Assembly: GCF_001613445.1 (NCBI RefSeq)
Contig: NZ_BDCJ01000006.1
Location: 124,001-188,000 of the forward strand
Source of the DNA: Nocardia grenadensis NBRC 108939
Lineage (GTDB): Bacteria; Actinomycetota; Actinomycetes; Mycobacteriales; Mycobacteriaceae
Direction: 5' to 3'
Length of the DNA stretch: 64,000 nucleotides
A program made the position numbers and the translations under genes. Shown piece by piece: positions 18,551-26,834 of the stretch. The notes below the pieces were generated by a model. The model was not told where the DNA came from, made no database searches, and worked only from the letters and a program-made list of their open reading frames with translations. Within the stretch, counting starts at the first letter, position 1. Every line of letters starts with the position of its first letter.

Positions 18551-20014
18551 GTGGACGCCCTGGATGTCTCGCGATGGCAATTCGGCATCACGACCGTCTA
18601 CCACTTCTTGTTCGTCCCCCTGACGATCGGCCTCGCGCCGCTCGTCGCGGGAATGCAGACGGCCTGGGTCGTCACCGGCAAGGAGCACTGGTACCGGCTC
18701 ACCAAATTCTTCGGGAAATTATTCCTGATCAATTTCGCGCTGGGCGTTGCCACCGGAATCGTGCAGGAATTCCAGTTCGGAATGAACTGGAGCGAATACT
18801 CCCGATTCGTCGGTGATGTTTTCGGCGCACCGCTGGCGCTGGAAGGCCTCGTGGCCTTCTTCCTGGAGTCCACTTTCATCGGACTCTGGATATTCGGCTG
18901 GTCGCGGCTACCCAAGCTCGTCCATCTCGGCACCATCTGGATGGTGGCAATCGGCGTCAACGCCTCCGCGTACTTCATCATCGCGGCCAATTCCTTCATG
19001 CAGCACCCGGTGGGTGCCCGGTACAACCCGGAGACCGGACGGGCCGAACTGTCCAGCATCACCGAACTGCTCACCAACAACACCGCGCTGGCTGCCTTCC
19101 CCCACGTGGTCGCGGGGTCGTTCCTGACCGCGGGCACCTTCGTCGCCGGAATCGCGGGCTGGTGGATGGTCCGCAAGGCGCGCAGCGGGGATACCGGAGA
19201 ACTCGCCGAGGCGCGCACCGTATGGCGTCCGGCGGCCCGGGTGTCGTTGCTGGTGGTGGTCGTCGCCGGTCTCGCGCTGGTATACACCGGCGATGTCCAG
19301 GGCAAGCTGATGTTCGAGCAGCAGCCCATGAAGATGGCCTCGGCGGAATCGCTGTGCCACACCGAGACCGACCCGGACTTCTCGATCCTCACGGTCGGGA
19401 CGCACAACAACTGCGACAGCGTCATCCATGTGCTCGAGGTGCCGTTCGTGCTGCCCTGGCTGGCGGAGGGCAAGTTCACCGGGGTGGAACTGGAGGGCGT
19501 CGTCGATCTGCAGCAGGCCTACAACGAGAAGTTCGGGCCCGGCGACTACCGGCCCAACCTCTTCGTCACCTACTGGTCGTTCCGCGCCATGATCGGCCTC
19601 GCCGCCGGGTCCGCGCTGCTGGTCTTCGCCGGATTGTGGATGACCAGGCGCGGCCGGATCCCGCATCAGCGCTGGTTCTCGTGGCTGAGCCTGCTCGCCA
19701 TTCCGACCCCGTTCCTGGCCAACGCGGCCGGCTGGGTGTTCACCGAGATGGGCCGCCAGCCCTGGGTCGTGGTGCCCAACCCGACCGGTGACCAGGATCT
19801 GCGGTTGACGGTGCAGCAGGGTGTGTCCGATCACGCGGCCGCGACGGTTTGGATCTCGCTCATCACCTTCACGGTGGTCTACGGATTGCTCGCCGTCGTG
19901 TGGTTCTACCTCATGCGGCGCTATGTGCTCGAGGGGCCGGAGCGGCCGGCGGGCGAACCCGCGGCCGGGTCCGCGGAGAAACCTGTCGCCGAACAGCTTT
20001 CGTTCGCCTACTAG
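18551..20014 (+). CDS. cydA: Cytochrome bd oxidase subunit I (CydA)
   Basis: CydA is the haem-bearing subunit of the cytochrome bd quinol oxidase, which reduces oxygen with high affinity and withstands hypoxia and nitric oxide. The 487-residue integral membrane protein starts with the haem b595 region (TTVYHFLFVPLTIGL) and carries GRQPWVV near residue 400, the conserved motif next to the quinol site. The Q-loop is of the short form. The GTG at 18551 is preceded by AGGAGG at the right distance. It is the first gene of cydA-cydB-cydD-cydC. Confidence 0.97.
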   Translation: MDALDVSRWQFGITTVYHFLFVPLTIGLAPLVAGMQTAWVVTGKEHWYRLTKFFGKLFLINFALGVATGIVQEFQFGMNWSEYSRFVGDVFGAPLALEGLVAFFLESTFIGLWIFGWSRLPKLVHLGTIWMVAIGVNASAYFIIAANSFMQHPVGARYNPETGRAELSSITELLTNNTALAAFPHVVAGSFLTAGTFVAGIAGWWMVRKARSGDTGELAEARTVWRPAARVSLLVVVVAGLALVYTGDVQGKLMFEQQPMKMASAESLCHTETDPDFSILTVGTHNNCDSVIHVLEVPFVLPWLAEGKFTGVELEGVVDLQQAYNEKFGPGDYRPNLFVTYWSFRAMIGLAAGSALLVFAGLWMTRRGRIPHQRWFSWLSLLAIPTPFLANAAGWVFTEMGRQPWVVVPNPTGDQDLRLTVQQGVSDHAAATVWISLITFTVVYGLLAVVWFYLMRRYVLEGPERPAGEPAAGSAEKPVAEQLSFAY

Positions 20015-20023
20015 GAGCCGGGT

Positions 20024-21133
20024 ATGGGACTGCAGGAATTCTGGTTCGTACTGATCGGGGTGCTCTTCACCGGGTACTTCGTGCTCGAGGGTTTCGACTT
20101 CGGGGTCGGCATGCTCATGCCGATCCTCGGCCGGGGCTTTGCAGCCACGCGCGGTGCGCGCGGGCCCTCCGTGGTTACGCAGGCGGCCTCCTCCGGGCCT
20201 GATGCGCTCACCGCGGACACCCGTCGCCGGGTCGTACTGAACACCATCGGCCCGGTGTGGGACGGAAACGAGGTCTGGCTGATCACCGCCGGTGGCGCGC
20301 TGTTCGCCGCGTTCCCGGAGTGGTACGCGAGCATGTTTTCCGGTTTCTACTTCGCGTTGCTGCTGCTCCTGGTGGCCTTGATCCTGCGCATCTGCGCGAT
20401 CGAATACCGGGGCAAGATCGACGATCCGCGCTGGCGGGCGCGCTGCGACCTCGGTATCGGGATCGGATCCTGGGTGCCCGCGCTGGCCTGGGGCTGGGTA
20501 TTCGCCAATATCGTGCGCGGCGTGCCCCTGGATGCCGACAAACAGTTCACCGGTGCCTTCGGCGAACTGTTCGGCCCGTACGCGCTGTTGGGCGCGCTCA
20601 CCACCGGACTGCTGTTCGCATTGCACGGGGCGGTATTCCTGGCGCTCAAGACCGCCGGCGAGGTCCGCGACGACGCGCACCGCATCGCCCGGCTGCTGCT
20701 CGCGCCGACGGCCCTGGTCGTGGCCGGCTTCGGTCTGTGGACCCAGTTCGCCTACGGATCGGGCTGGACCTGGATCCCGCTGGGGCTGGCGGTATTCGGA
20801 TTGCTCGCGGGCGCCGCGGCGCTGCTGGCCGGGCGTGACGGATGGTCCTTCACCGGGACCGCGCTCACCGTGCTGGCCGCCACCGCGCTGCTGTTCGGCG
20901 CGCTGTTCCCGGATGTGCTGCCCTCCACGATCGACCCGGCGTTCAGCCTGACCGTGGACAACGCCTCCTCGACCCCGTACACGCTGAAGGTGATGAGCTG
21001 GGCCGCGGTGATCGTGACCCCGGTGGTGCTGGGTTACCAGGCCTGGACCTACTGGGTGTTCCGGAAACGCATTAGTGTCGAACACATCCCACCCGGAATC
21101 GGACTTCCACCCCGCGTTGTCACCGAGGAGTGA
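20024..21133 (+). CDS. cydB: Cytochrome bd oxidase subunit II (CydB)
   Basis: The 369-residue membrane partner of CydA carries the conserved ending of the first loop, NTIGPVWDGNEVWL. AGGAG precedes the ATG. Between LMPILGRG (about residue 36) and that motif is an extra stretch of about 28 residues (ATRGARGPSVVTQAASSGPD and flanks, about 20131-20215) not usual in CydB; it is in frame and looks like a hydrophilic loop. The gene follows cydA by 9 bases. Confidence 0.95.
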   Translation: MGLQEFWFVLIGVLFTGYFVLEGFDFGVGMLMPILGRGFAATRGARGPSVVTQAASSGPDALTADTRRRVVLNTIGPVWDGNEVWLITAGGALFAAFPEWYASMFSGFYFALLLLLVALILRICAIEYRGKIDDPRWRARCDLGIGIGSWVPALAWGWVFANIVRGVPLDADKQFTGAFGELFGPYALLGALTTGLLFALHGAVFLALKTAGEVRDDAHRIARLLLAPTALVVAGFGLWTQFAYGSGWTWIPLGLAVFGLLAGAAALLAGRDGWSFTGTALTVLAATALLFGALFPDVLPSTIDPAFSLTVDNASSTPYTLKVMSWAAVIVTPVVLGYQAWTYWVFRKRISVEHIPPGIGLPPRVVTEE

Positions 21134-21137
21134 GCCA

Positions 21138-23198
21138 ATGGCCCGCCCGCCCGTGGACCCTCGCCTGTGGCGGTACGCGCGTTCGGCGCGACGCTATCTC
21201 GCACTGAGCGTCGCCCTTTCGCTGGTGACCACGGTCGGCATCGCCGGCGCGGCCGTGCTGCTGGGACGGGTGCTGGCCGGGGTCATCACCGACCCGGCCC
21301 GCCGCTCCCTCGGCTCGTGGACCGCGGAACTGGTGCTGCTCGCCCTGGCTCTCGGCGCGCGGGTGCTGGCGGTGTGGTGGCAGTCGCGGATCGCGCACCG
21401 GGCCGGCGCCCGGGTCGTCACCGAACTCGAACAGGCGGTCCTCGCCGCGGGCGCCGGACTGCCGCCCCGCGAACTCGAAACGCGGCGGACCGAACTCGCG
21501 GTCGTGGTGGGCAGCGGCCTCAACGGTTTGCGCGCCTACCTGACCGGCTATGTGCCCGCACTGCTGCTCGCGGTCCTCGTACCCCCGGTGATACTGACGG
21601 TGATCGCCGTCCACGACCTCACCTCGGCGGTCATCGTGGTGATCACCCTGCCGCTGATCCCGATATTCATGGTCCTCATCGGCCTGCTCACCGAAGGCCG
21701 GGCCCGGGAGACACTCGCGGCCACCACGCGCCTCTCGGATCAACTCCTGGACCTGTTCGCCGGTATGCCCACCCTGCGCGCCCTCGGCCGGGAGACAGGC
21801 GGGGTGACCGATATCCCCGGCCGCACGATGAGCGGGCGCGTCCGGGAACTCGGCGAAACGCTGCACCGGCGCACCATGAGTGCCCTGCGGATCGCGTTCC
21901 TGTCCTCGATGGTGCTCGAACTACTGGCCACCCTGTCGGTCGCGCTGGTAGCGGTGGCGATCGGGATGCGCCTGGTGCACGGCGATATGAGCCTCTACGC
22001 CGGAATCGTCGCCCTGATCCTCGCCCCGGAGGTCTATCTGCCGTTGCGGACGGTGGGGGAACGTTTCCATGCCGCGCAGGACGGAATGGCCGCCGCGGAC
22101 CGGGCTTTCGCCGTGCTGGACCCCGCCGCCGGAGACGCCGCGGACGCGATCTCGCCGCCGGACACCCGGGGCGCGGGAGCCTGCCCCCGGGACGGGGCGA
22201 AGCCGGCCTCCGATACGGCGGTGACCCCGGCTACCCGCGCAGTGGCGAGCCCGGACCCCGGCATGGTGACGACCTCGGCCGCCGGTGCCGCGGCGACCGC
22301 GGATATCGGCACGGTGGTGACCGCGGACCCCGGCGGGACCGCGGCGAGCCAGGACCCCGGCATGGCGACGAGCCCGGTCCCCGGTGCCGCGGTGTCCGGC
22401 ACGGTGACACCCCCGGCGTCCATCGTGACCTCGGTATCCGGCGCCCCCGCGCCCAATGCGGCGAGCGTCGGCGGTATGCGGCACGATCGGCAGGATGCCC
22501 CGGGCGCAGGTGTTGTCGAACTCGTCGATCTGACGGTCGATTCCCGAGACGGTGCCGCACCGGACGGTCTGCACGCCGTTTTCCGCCCCGGCGCCGTCAC
22601 CGCGCTGACCGGGCCCAACGGTTCCGGGAAATCGACCGCGCTGCAGGCCGTGCTGGGATTGATCGAACCCACCCGCGGCGCGGTGTTCGCCGACGGTGTC
22701 GATATCCGGGAGATCCCGGCCGAGCAGTGGTGGGCACGGCTGGCCTGGCTTCCGCAGCGGCCGGTACTGGTGCCGGGCACGCTCCGGGAGAACCTCGAAC
22801 TGCTCGGTGCCACCGTGGCGGGGCCGGCGCGCCGGGGCCCGGCCCGGGTGCTCAGCGAATTGGACGCCGCCTGTGCCGTAACCGGTTTCGATGCCGTGCT
22901 CGAGGCGCTGCCCGCCGGGTGGGATACCGTGGTCGGGTCCGGGGGGATCGGACTGTCCCTCGGCCAACGGCAGCGGCTCGCGCTGACCCGAGTGCTGGCC
23001 GCGGATCGCCCGATCCTGTTGCTGGACGAACCGACCGCCCATCTGGATCCCGACAGCGAAGTCGCGGTGGCGGCGGCCCTCACCACACTGGCGCGTACCG
23101 GCGCGACCGTGGTCGTGGTCGCCCACCGACCGGCCCTACTGTCCGCAGCCGACGAGATCGTCGCGGTACCGACGACCTGCCCCCGAATATCGCGATGA
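21138..23198 (+). CDS. cydD: ABC exporter subunit CydD (cytochrome bd assembly)
   Basis: CydD pairs with CydC to export thiols or haem-related factors needed for cytochrome bd assembly. The 686-residue protein has an N-terminal six-helix membrane domain (about 10-320) and a nucleotide-binding domain with Walker A GPNGSGKST, signature LSLGQRQR and Walker B LLLDEP. About 125 residues between the two domains (about 330-455) are a low-complexity Ala/Gly/Pro/Thr linker with degenerate repeats of DPGM and related units, far longer than normal. The ATG at 21138 follows GGAG; the end overlaps cydC (ATGA). Confidence 0.93.
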   Translation: MARPPVDPRLWRYARSARRYLALSVALSLVTTVGIAGAAVLLGRVLAGVITDPARRSLGSWTAELVLLALALGARVLAVWWQSRIAHRAGARVVTELEQAVLAAGAGLPPRELETRRTELAVVVGSGLNGLRAYLTGYVPALLLAVLVPPVILTVIAVHDLTSAVIVVITLPLIPIFMVLIGLLTEGRARETLAATTRLSDQLLDLFAGMPTLRALGRETGGVTDIPGRTMSGRVRELGETLHRRTMSALRIAFLSSMVLELLATLSVALVAVAIGMRLVHGDMSLYAGIVALILAPEVYLPLRTVGERFHAAQDGMAAADRAFAVLDPAAGDAADAISPPDTRGAGACPRDGAKPASDTAVTPATRAVASPDPGMVTTSAAGAAATADIGTVVTADPGGTAASQDPGMATSPVPGAAVSGTVTPPASIVTSVSGAPAPNAASVGGMRHDRQDAPGAGVVELVDLTVDSRDGAAPDGLHAVFRPGAVTALTGPNGSGKSTALQAVLGLIEPTRGAVFADGVDIREIPAEQWWARLAWLPQRPVLVPGTLRENLELLGATVAGPARRGPARVLSELDAACAVTGFDAVLEALPAGWDTVVGSGGIGLSLGQRQRLALTRVLAADRPILLLDEPTAHLDPDSEVAVAAALTTLARTGATVVVVAHRPALLSAADEIVAVPTTCPRISR
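22125..22505 (+). repeat. Repeat-rich linker region inside cydD
   Basis: The unit GACCCCGGC recurs at 22223, 22254, 22326 and 22353, and longer degenerate copies (GACCCCGGCATGGTGACGAC and a variant) are about 99 bases apart. The encoded linker is in frame with no stop, so it is expressed as part of CydD. Confidence 0.75.
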
Positions 23199-25114
23199 GC
23201 TCTCGAACCGAAACCCCTCGTCCCCCACGCCGCCGGTCCCGCGCTGCCCGCCGCTGGGCCCGCCTGCGGCTGCTGCTGCGTGATACCCGCCAGATGTGGG
23301 ATCTGCTGGAGGTACCCCGCCGGCGGCTGGCGTTCGCGACCGGGTGGGGCGTGCTGGCCCTGGGCAGTGGACTGGGTCTCGCCGCGCTGGCCGCCTGGCT
23401 GATCGCCCGGGCCTGGCAGATGCCGCCGGTGCTGGATCTCACCGTCGCGGTGGTCGCGGTGCGGGCACTGGGTATCTCGCGCGGGGTCTGCCGGTATCTG
23501 GAGCGGCTCGCCACCCACGATGTCGCCCTGCGCTCGATGACCGCCGCCCGCGCATCGGTGTACCGCGCCCTGGCCCGGGCACCACTGTGGCTGACCCGCC
23601 GCGCCGATATTCCGGCGATCACGGCGGGCGGGTCCACCGTCCCCACCGCGCCGGGTGGACCCGGGGTGCCCGGCCGACTGCGGCGCGGGGACGTGCTGGT
23701 GCGGGTCGGCACCGATATCGACGATCTGGGCGCGGTCGTGGTCCGGACCTTCGTCCCGATCGCGGTAGCGCTGGTGCTGGCAGTGGCCGCAGTGGGGTTG
23801 CTGGCCTGCATTTCACCCCCCGCCGCCGGGGTGCTGGCGGCCGCCCTGGCCTTCTCCGGAATCGTCGCGCCCTGGCTCTCGGCTCGCGCCGCGGCGGCCG
23901 CCGAACGGTCGGCACGCGCGGACCGCGCCGAATTCGCCGCATACGCCCTCACCGTGCTCGACCATGCCGCGGAACTTCGGGTCGCCGGGAAATTGGATTC
24001 GGCGCTGCACACCGCGGCGGCGGCGAACCGGCGGGCACTGGCCGCCGAGGACCGGGCCGCCGGCCGCAATGCGTGGGCGGCGGCCGCGATCCCGCTGGCC
24101 ACCGGGGTGACGGTGCTCGCCGCCCTGCTGATCGGGATCATCGGCTACGGTCCCGGCGGGGGCACACCGGGCGCGATGACTCCGATGGCGCTGGCCGTTC
24201 TGGTACTGCTACCGCTGTCCGCCTTCGAGGCGACCGGCCCGCTGCCGGCTGCCGCCCAGACCCTCACCGTCGCACGTGCCGCCCTGCACCGGTTGCGGGC
24301 GGTATCGCCCGACCACCGCCCGGAGCCCCTCGAACGGGACGACGAGCCCACCGTGGAGGCCGCCGGCGGCATACCGCGGGCCATCGATACCCGCAAACGG
24401 TTCGGCACCGGCGGCTATCCGCATCCGTTCCCCTACGCCGACAGCCGCGCCGATGGTGTCGTCATCGGCTGGGTGGGCGATGGGCAGTGGCAGATCCCGG
24501 TACGTCCGCAGGCATCCCGGGTCGTGATGGTCGGCCCCAGCGGCGCCGGGAAAACCACCCTGCTGATGGCCTGGGCCGGTCTTTTCGATGATCCGGACGA
24601 CCAGGTGCGGTTCTTCGCCGAGGACGCCCATCTGTTCGGCACCAGCGTGCTGGAGAACCTGCGGGTGGCCCGCGGTGATCTCGATGCCGAGACCGCCGAG
24701 CGGGCGCTTCGGACGGTCGGCCTGGGGGACTGGCTGGACGGACTGCCCGACGGCGTGCACACCGATCTTCCCGGCGGCGCCGCCGCGGTCTCCGGCGGTC
24801 AGCGTCGCCGGATTCTGCTCGCCCGCGCCCTGGTGTCACCCGCCCGCGCGCTCCTGCTGGACGAACCCACCGAACACCTCGACGCGGTGGCCGGCGCCCG
24901 GCTGATGCGAGATCTGCTCGATATCGACAGCGGTTTGGTCGCGGCCGACCGCGATGTGGTGGTGGTCACACATCAGTTACCGGCCGGGCATCGCGCCGGC
25001 CTGGTGATCACCGTCGATGAATCGGGCCAGGTCCGGGCCGCTTTCGCGGACGGGAAAGCGACCAGTTACGCCCTCGATGAAATTCCGTTGCCGACTGCCA
25101 TCGGTGGTGGCTAA
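23195..25114 (+). CDS. cydC: ABC exporter subunit CydC (cytochrome bd assembly)
   Basis: The 639-residue protein is the second half-transporter of the CydDC pair. A six-helix membrane domain (about 35-350) is followed by a nucleotide-binding domain with Walker A GPSGAGKTT, signature VSGGQRRR and Walker B LLLDEPTEHLD. The membrane domain carries an unusual short Gly/Pro insertion (AGGSTVPTAPGGPGVPG) and the domain junction has a 40-residue spacer. The ATG at 23195 overlaps the cydD stop; the frame is open upstream in a different reading frame of cydD and that extension is not coding. Confidence 0.93.
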   Translation: MSSRTETPRPPRRRSRAARRWARLRLLLRDTRQMWDLLEVPRRRLAFATGWGVLALGSGLGLAALAAWLIARAWQMPPVLDLTVAVVAVRALGISRGVCRYLERLATHDVALRSMTAARASVYRALARAPLWLTRRADIPAITAGGSTVPTAPGGPGVPGRLRRGDVLVRVGTDIDDLGAVVVRTFVPIAVALVLAVAAVGLLACISPPAAGVLAAALAFSGIVAPWLSARAAAAAERSARADRAEFAAYALTVLDHAAELRVAGKLDSALHTAAAANRRALAAEDRAAGRNAWAAAAIPLATGVTVLAALLIGIIGYGPGGGTPGAMTPMALAVLVLLPLSAFEATGPLPAAAQTLTVARAALHRLRAVSPDHRPEPLERDDEPTVEAAGGIPRAIDTRKRFGTGGYPHPFPYADSRADGVVIGWVGDGQWQIPVRPQASRVVMVGPSGAGKTTLLMAWAGLFDDPDDQVRFFAEDAHLFGTSVLENLRVARGDLDAETAERALRTVGLGDWLDGLPDGVHTDLPGGAAAVSGGQRRRILLARALVSPARALLLDEPTEHLDAVAGARLMRDLLDIDSGLVAADRDVVVVTHQLPAGHRAGLVITVDESGQVRAAFADGKATSYALDEIPLPTAIGGG

Positions 25115-25132
25115 GTTCGGAGTTACACAAGG

Positions 25133-25145
25133 AAGGAGGTGATCC
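25133..25145 (+). promoter_or_regulatory. Perfect 13-nt Shine-Dalgarno sequence
   Basis: AAGGAGGTGATCC is the exact complement of the conserved 3' tail of 16S rRNA over 13 nt. It ends five bases before the ATG of a 12-codon ORF, an extreme initiation signal for so short a reading frame. Confidence 0.8.
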
Positions 25146-25150
25146 CAAGA

Positions 25151-25189
25151 ATGGAAATTCTCAGGACGCGTGAGGTGGCTGCCAGCTGA
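25151..25189 (+). CDS. 12-residue micro-ORF inside a folded RNA downstream of cydC
   Basis: ATG to TGA encodes MEILRTREVAAS, 36 bases after the end of cydC. Its last codons (25174-25183) pair perfectly with 25246-25255. No known function can be assigned; a regulatory leader or an expressed small peptide are both possible. There is no plus-strand gene downstream that it would control (the next gene is convergent), so it is not an ordinary attenuator. Confidence 0.45.
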   Translation: MEILRTREVAAS

Positions 25190-25255
25190 GGCTGTAGCCG
25201 GCTGTCCTTTCGGATTCCGATCGCTATAGAGCTGAGCGAATCCACGGCAGCCACC
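25174..25255 (+). ncRNA. Candidate structured RNA (three-stem) enclosing the end of the micro-ORF
   Basis: The closing stem is GGTGGCTGCC with GGCAGCCACC (10 bp perfect). Inside are GGCT and AGCC (25190-25199) and GGATTC with GAATCC (25212-25217 and 25238-25243, 6 bp perfect). This can form a three-way junction. Translation of the micro-ORF would unzip the 5' arm of the closing stem. The RNA class is not recognised. Confidence 0.45.
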
Positions 25256-25268
25256 CGGCCCCCGAGTC

Positions 25269-25287
25269 CCCGATCTGTCCGATCGGG
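25269..25287. terminator. Hairpin downstream of the cyd operon
   Basis: CCCGATC, loop TGTCC, GATCGGG is a perfect 7-bp hairpin beyond the candidate RNA, between convergent transcription units; a plausible terminator without a T-run. Confidence 0.45.
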
Positions 25288-25372
25288 ATCGGCCGCGAGA
25301 CCCATCGGTATTCACACCACGGGCCCGCGCCGATACGGCTCGGGGGTCGTTCTGTATCCGGGCCCCGCGGCG

Positions 25373-26116
25373 TCAGCCGATATAGCGCTGCAGTCGTGCG
25401 GACAGGCGCGGCTGCAGCGGCCCGTCGGCCACCACACGCTCCTCCACATAAGCGAGATCGCCGCCCTCGACTATCCCGTACAGCCGTTTGGCGCCGCCCA
25501 CCACCGCGCCGCTCTGGCTGCGGATCACCACATCGGTGGCCAGTTCCCAGGATGCCTGGGTGAGTGCGGTGCCGTAGAAGAGTTCGACAATGCCGGTGCT
25601 GTGGGTGAGCAGCAGTTCCAGCACCTCGTCGCTGCCGTCGACCCCGACCCGCCAGAATCCGGTCTCACGCAGGTCCGGCCCGCCGTAGCTGCCGTCGGAT
25701 TCGACGAACCAGGACCGCGAATCCCAGCTCAGATAGTCGCCGCCGTCGTGGGAGACCACGATCTGCTGCCCGAAGCGATAGTCCCCGCGCTCGGGATTGT
25801 TGCCCTCGCCCTCACCCCGCCAGACGCCGACCATCGGCAGCAGCGCCAGCATGGCCGGATGCAGGTCCGGGCCGAGGCGCAGATTCGCCGTATCGTCGGG
25901 GAGCGGGAGGTCCGGGAGCACCGGGATATTGCGGCCGCCGGTCGCCTTGGCGCGTTCGGCCGCGTCGGCCACCGCCCGATCGCCGCTCAGCGACGACGGG
26001 GCATCGGCCGAACGGCCGTTACCGTTCTGGCCGTGGGTATCGGCCGGAGGCCTTCCGTTGCTGTTGTCGCTCGCTCGCTCGGCCGGATCGGAACCTTCGC
26101 TCGCGAGACCGCTCAT
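25373..26116 (-). CDS. Nitrobindin-like haem-binding domain protein (DUF1794/THAP4)
   Basis: The 247-residue protein has a low-complexity N-terminus of about 80 residues and a C-terminal nitrobindin fold (from [20 protein letters not shown], about residue 92, on to [22 protein letters not shown]). Such beta-barrels bind haem and react with nitric oxide or peroxynitrite. M. tuberculosis Rv0813c, in the same position, is the likely ortholog. The N-terminal Asn/Gly/Asp-rich extension is longer than usual. The ATG overlaps the stop of a small upstream membrane-protein ORF by ATGA. Confidence 0.88.
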   Translation of the reverse strand: MSGLASEGSDPAERASDNSNGRPPADTHGQNGNGRSADAPSSLSGDRAVADAAERAKATGGRNIPVLPDLPLPDDTANLRLGPDLHPAMLALLPMVGVWRGEGEGNNPERGDYRFGQQIVVSHDGGDYLSWDSRSWFVESDGSYGGPDLRETGFWRVGVDGSDEVLELLLTHSTGIVELFYGTALTQASWELATDVVIRSQSGAVVGGAKRLYGIVEGGDLAYVEERVVADGPLQPRLSARLQRYIG

Positions 26117-26208
26117 GATTCGGTGAACAGCCGGTAGAAGACGTACAGGCCGAACCATCCGATGAGGATCGAAACGGCGATCAGCAGAATCTCGAAGAAG
26201 AGGACCAC
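26113..26208 (-). CDS. 31-residue single-pass membrane protein, leaderless
   Basis: The GTG at 26208 starts a 31-codon frame with one hydrophobic helix ([20 protein letters not shown]) followed by a short basic and aromatic tail (FYRLFTES). Its TGA overlaps the nitrobindin-like ATG by ATGA. There is no ribosome-binding site, but a TAGAAT -10 ends six bases upstream, so the transcript most likely begins at the GTG. Very small membrane proteins of this kind are usually unannotated; the function is unknown and it may serve to couple expression of the nitrobindin gene. Confidence 0.65.
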   Translation of the reverse strand: MVLFFEILLIAVSILIGWFGLYVFYRLFTES

Positions 26209-26214
26209 ACACCG

Positions 26215-26220
26215 ATTCTA
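26215..26220 (-). promoter_or_regulatory. -10 element for the small membrane protein and nitrobindin genes
   Basis: On the minus strand TAGAAT lies with its end six bases before the GTG at 26208. That spacing predicts a leaderless transcript. Confidence 0.55.
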
Positions 26221-26471
26221 TTGCCCCGCCTCCGGCAAGCCGGGCCGGGGCCCTCGTGACCCCGGCCACGAATGCCCATCATTCGCGGTAGACGGAATGA
26301 TCGCGCGGCTGCCCGACGTGATCGGTACGCACCGCACGGGAGATGCTCGCGGGTCGCTCCATGGCCGGATGGGCTGCACGCGCCGGGGAGCCGGGCGGGC
26401 CCGGCCTGGGATCCGACCCCCGCATCGCGGGGAGTGACGTGTTCGGCGACGTAGCCGGGTGGAAATGGAAC

Positions 26472-26510
26472 GGCCCGGGATACGTCCTGTCAGAGGGCGT
26501 ATCCCGGGCC
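26472..26510. terminator. Hairpin terminator of the sulfur operon
   Basis: GGCCCGGGATACG and CGTATCCCGGGCC form a perfect 13-bp stem with a 13-nt loop just past the end of the sseC gene. The gap from 26209 to here holds no other gene. Confidence 0.75.
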
Positions 26511-26523
26511 GTGCGGTCCCGTC

Positions 26524-26829
26524 CTACTTCGAGACGGCGACGTCCAGGTTGTGGATGCCCGGGCCGTCGGGGCTGAGCTCGGCCGTGCCGTTGCCCGCCG
26601 AGGAGAGGGCGCGCAGCGTCCAGGTGCCCGGCGCCGCGAAGAAACGGAAGTCACCGGTGCCCGAGGCGACGACCTCGGCGGTGAAATCCCCGTTGCCGTC
26701 CAGCAGTCGCACGAAGGCGCCCGCCACCGGCTCACCGTCCGTGGCGAGAACCCGGCCGGTGATGACCGTTTCCTTCTCCACATCGACCCCGGCCGGGATG
26801 GCCTGGCCCTGGGTAGGTGCTGCACACAT
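26524..26829 (-). CDS. sseC: DUF1416 sulfur-metabolism protein SseC
   Basis: The 101-residue protein matches the SseC/DUF1416 family, which is always found next to CysA-type thiosulfate sulfurtransferases in mycobacteria; the segment TVITGRVLATDGEPVAGAFV and the rest give a compact beta-sandwich. The precise role is unknown but linked to sulfur compound handling. It starts five bases after the rhodanese gene ends, so it is cotranscribed. Note the single cysteine at residue 2. Confidence 0.9.
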   Translation of the reverse strand: MCAAPTQGQAIPAGVDVEKETVITGRVLATDGEPVAGAFVRLLDGNGDFTAEVVASGTGDFRFFAAPGTWTLRALSSAGNGTAELSPDGPGIHNLDVAVSK

Positions 26830-26834
26830 GCTGG

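Noticed and set aside
22223..22400. CRISPR-like regularity in cydD
   Set aside because: The GACCCCGGC units are short, irregularly spaced, in frame with the protein and not separated by unique spacers; they form a coding repeat, not a CRISPR array.
21167..25114. A 1315-residue reading frame spanning cydD and cydC
   Set aside because: It runs out of frame through cydD and only becomes cydC at 23195; the first 676 codons are Arg/Gly/Pro-rich shadow, while the in-frame cydD is complete with ABC motifs.
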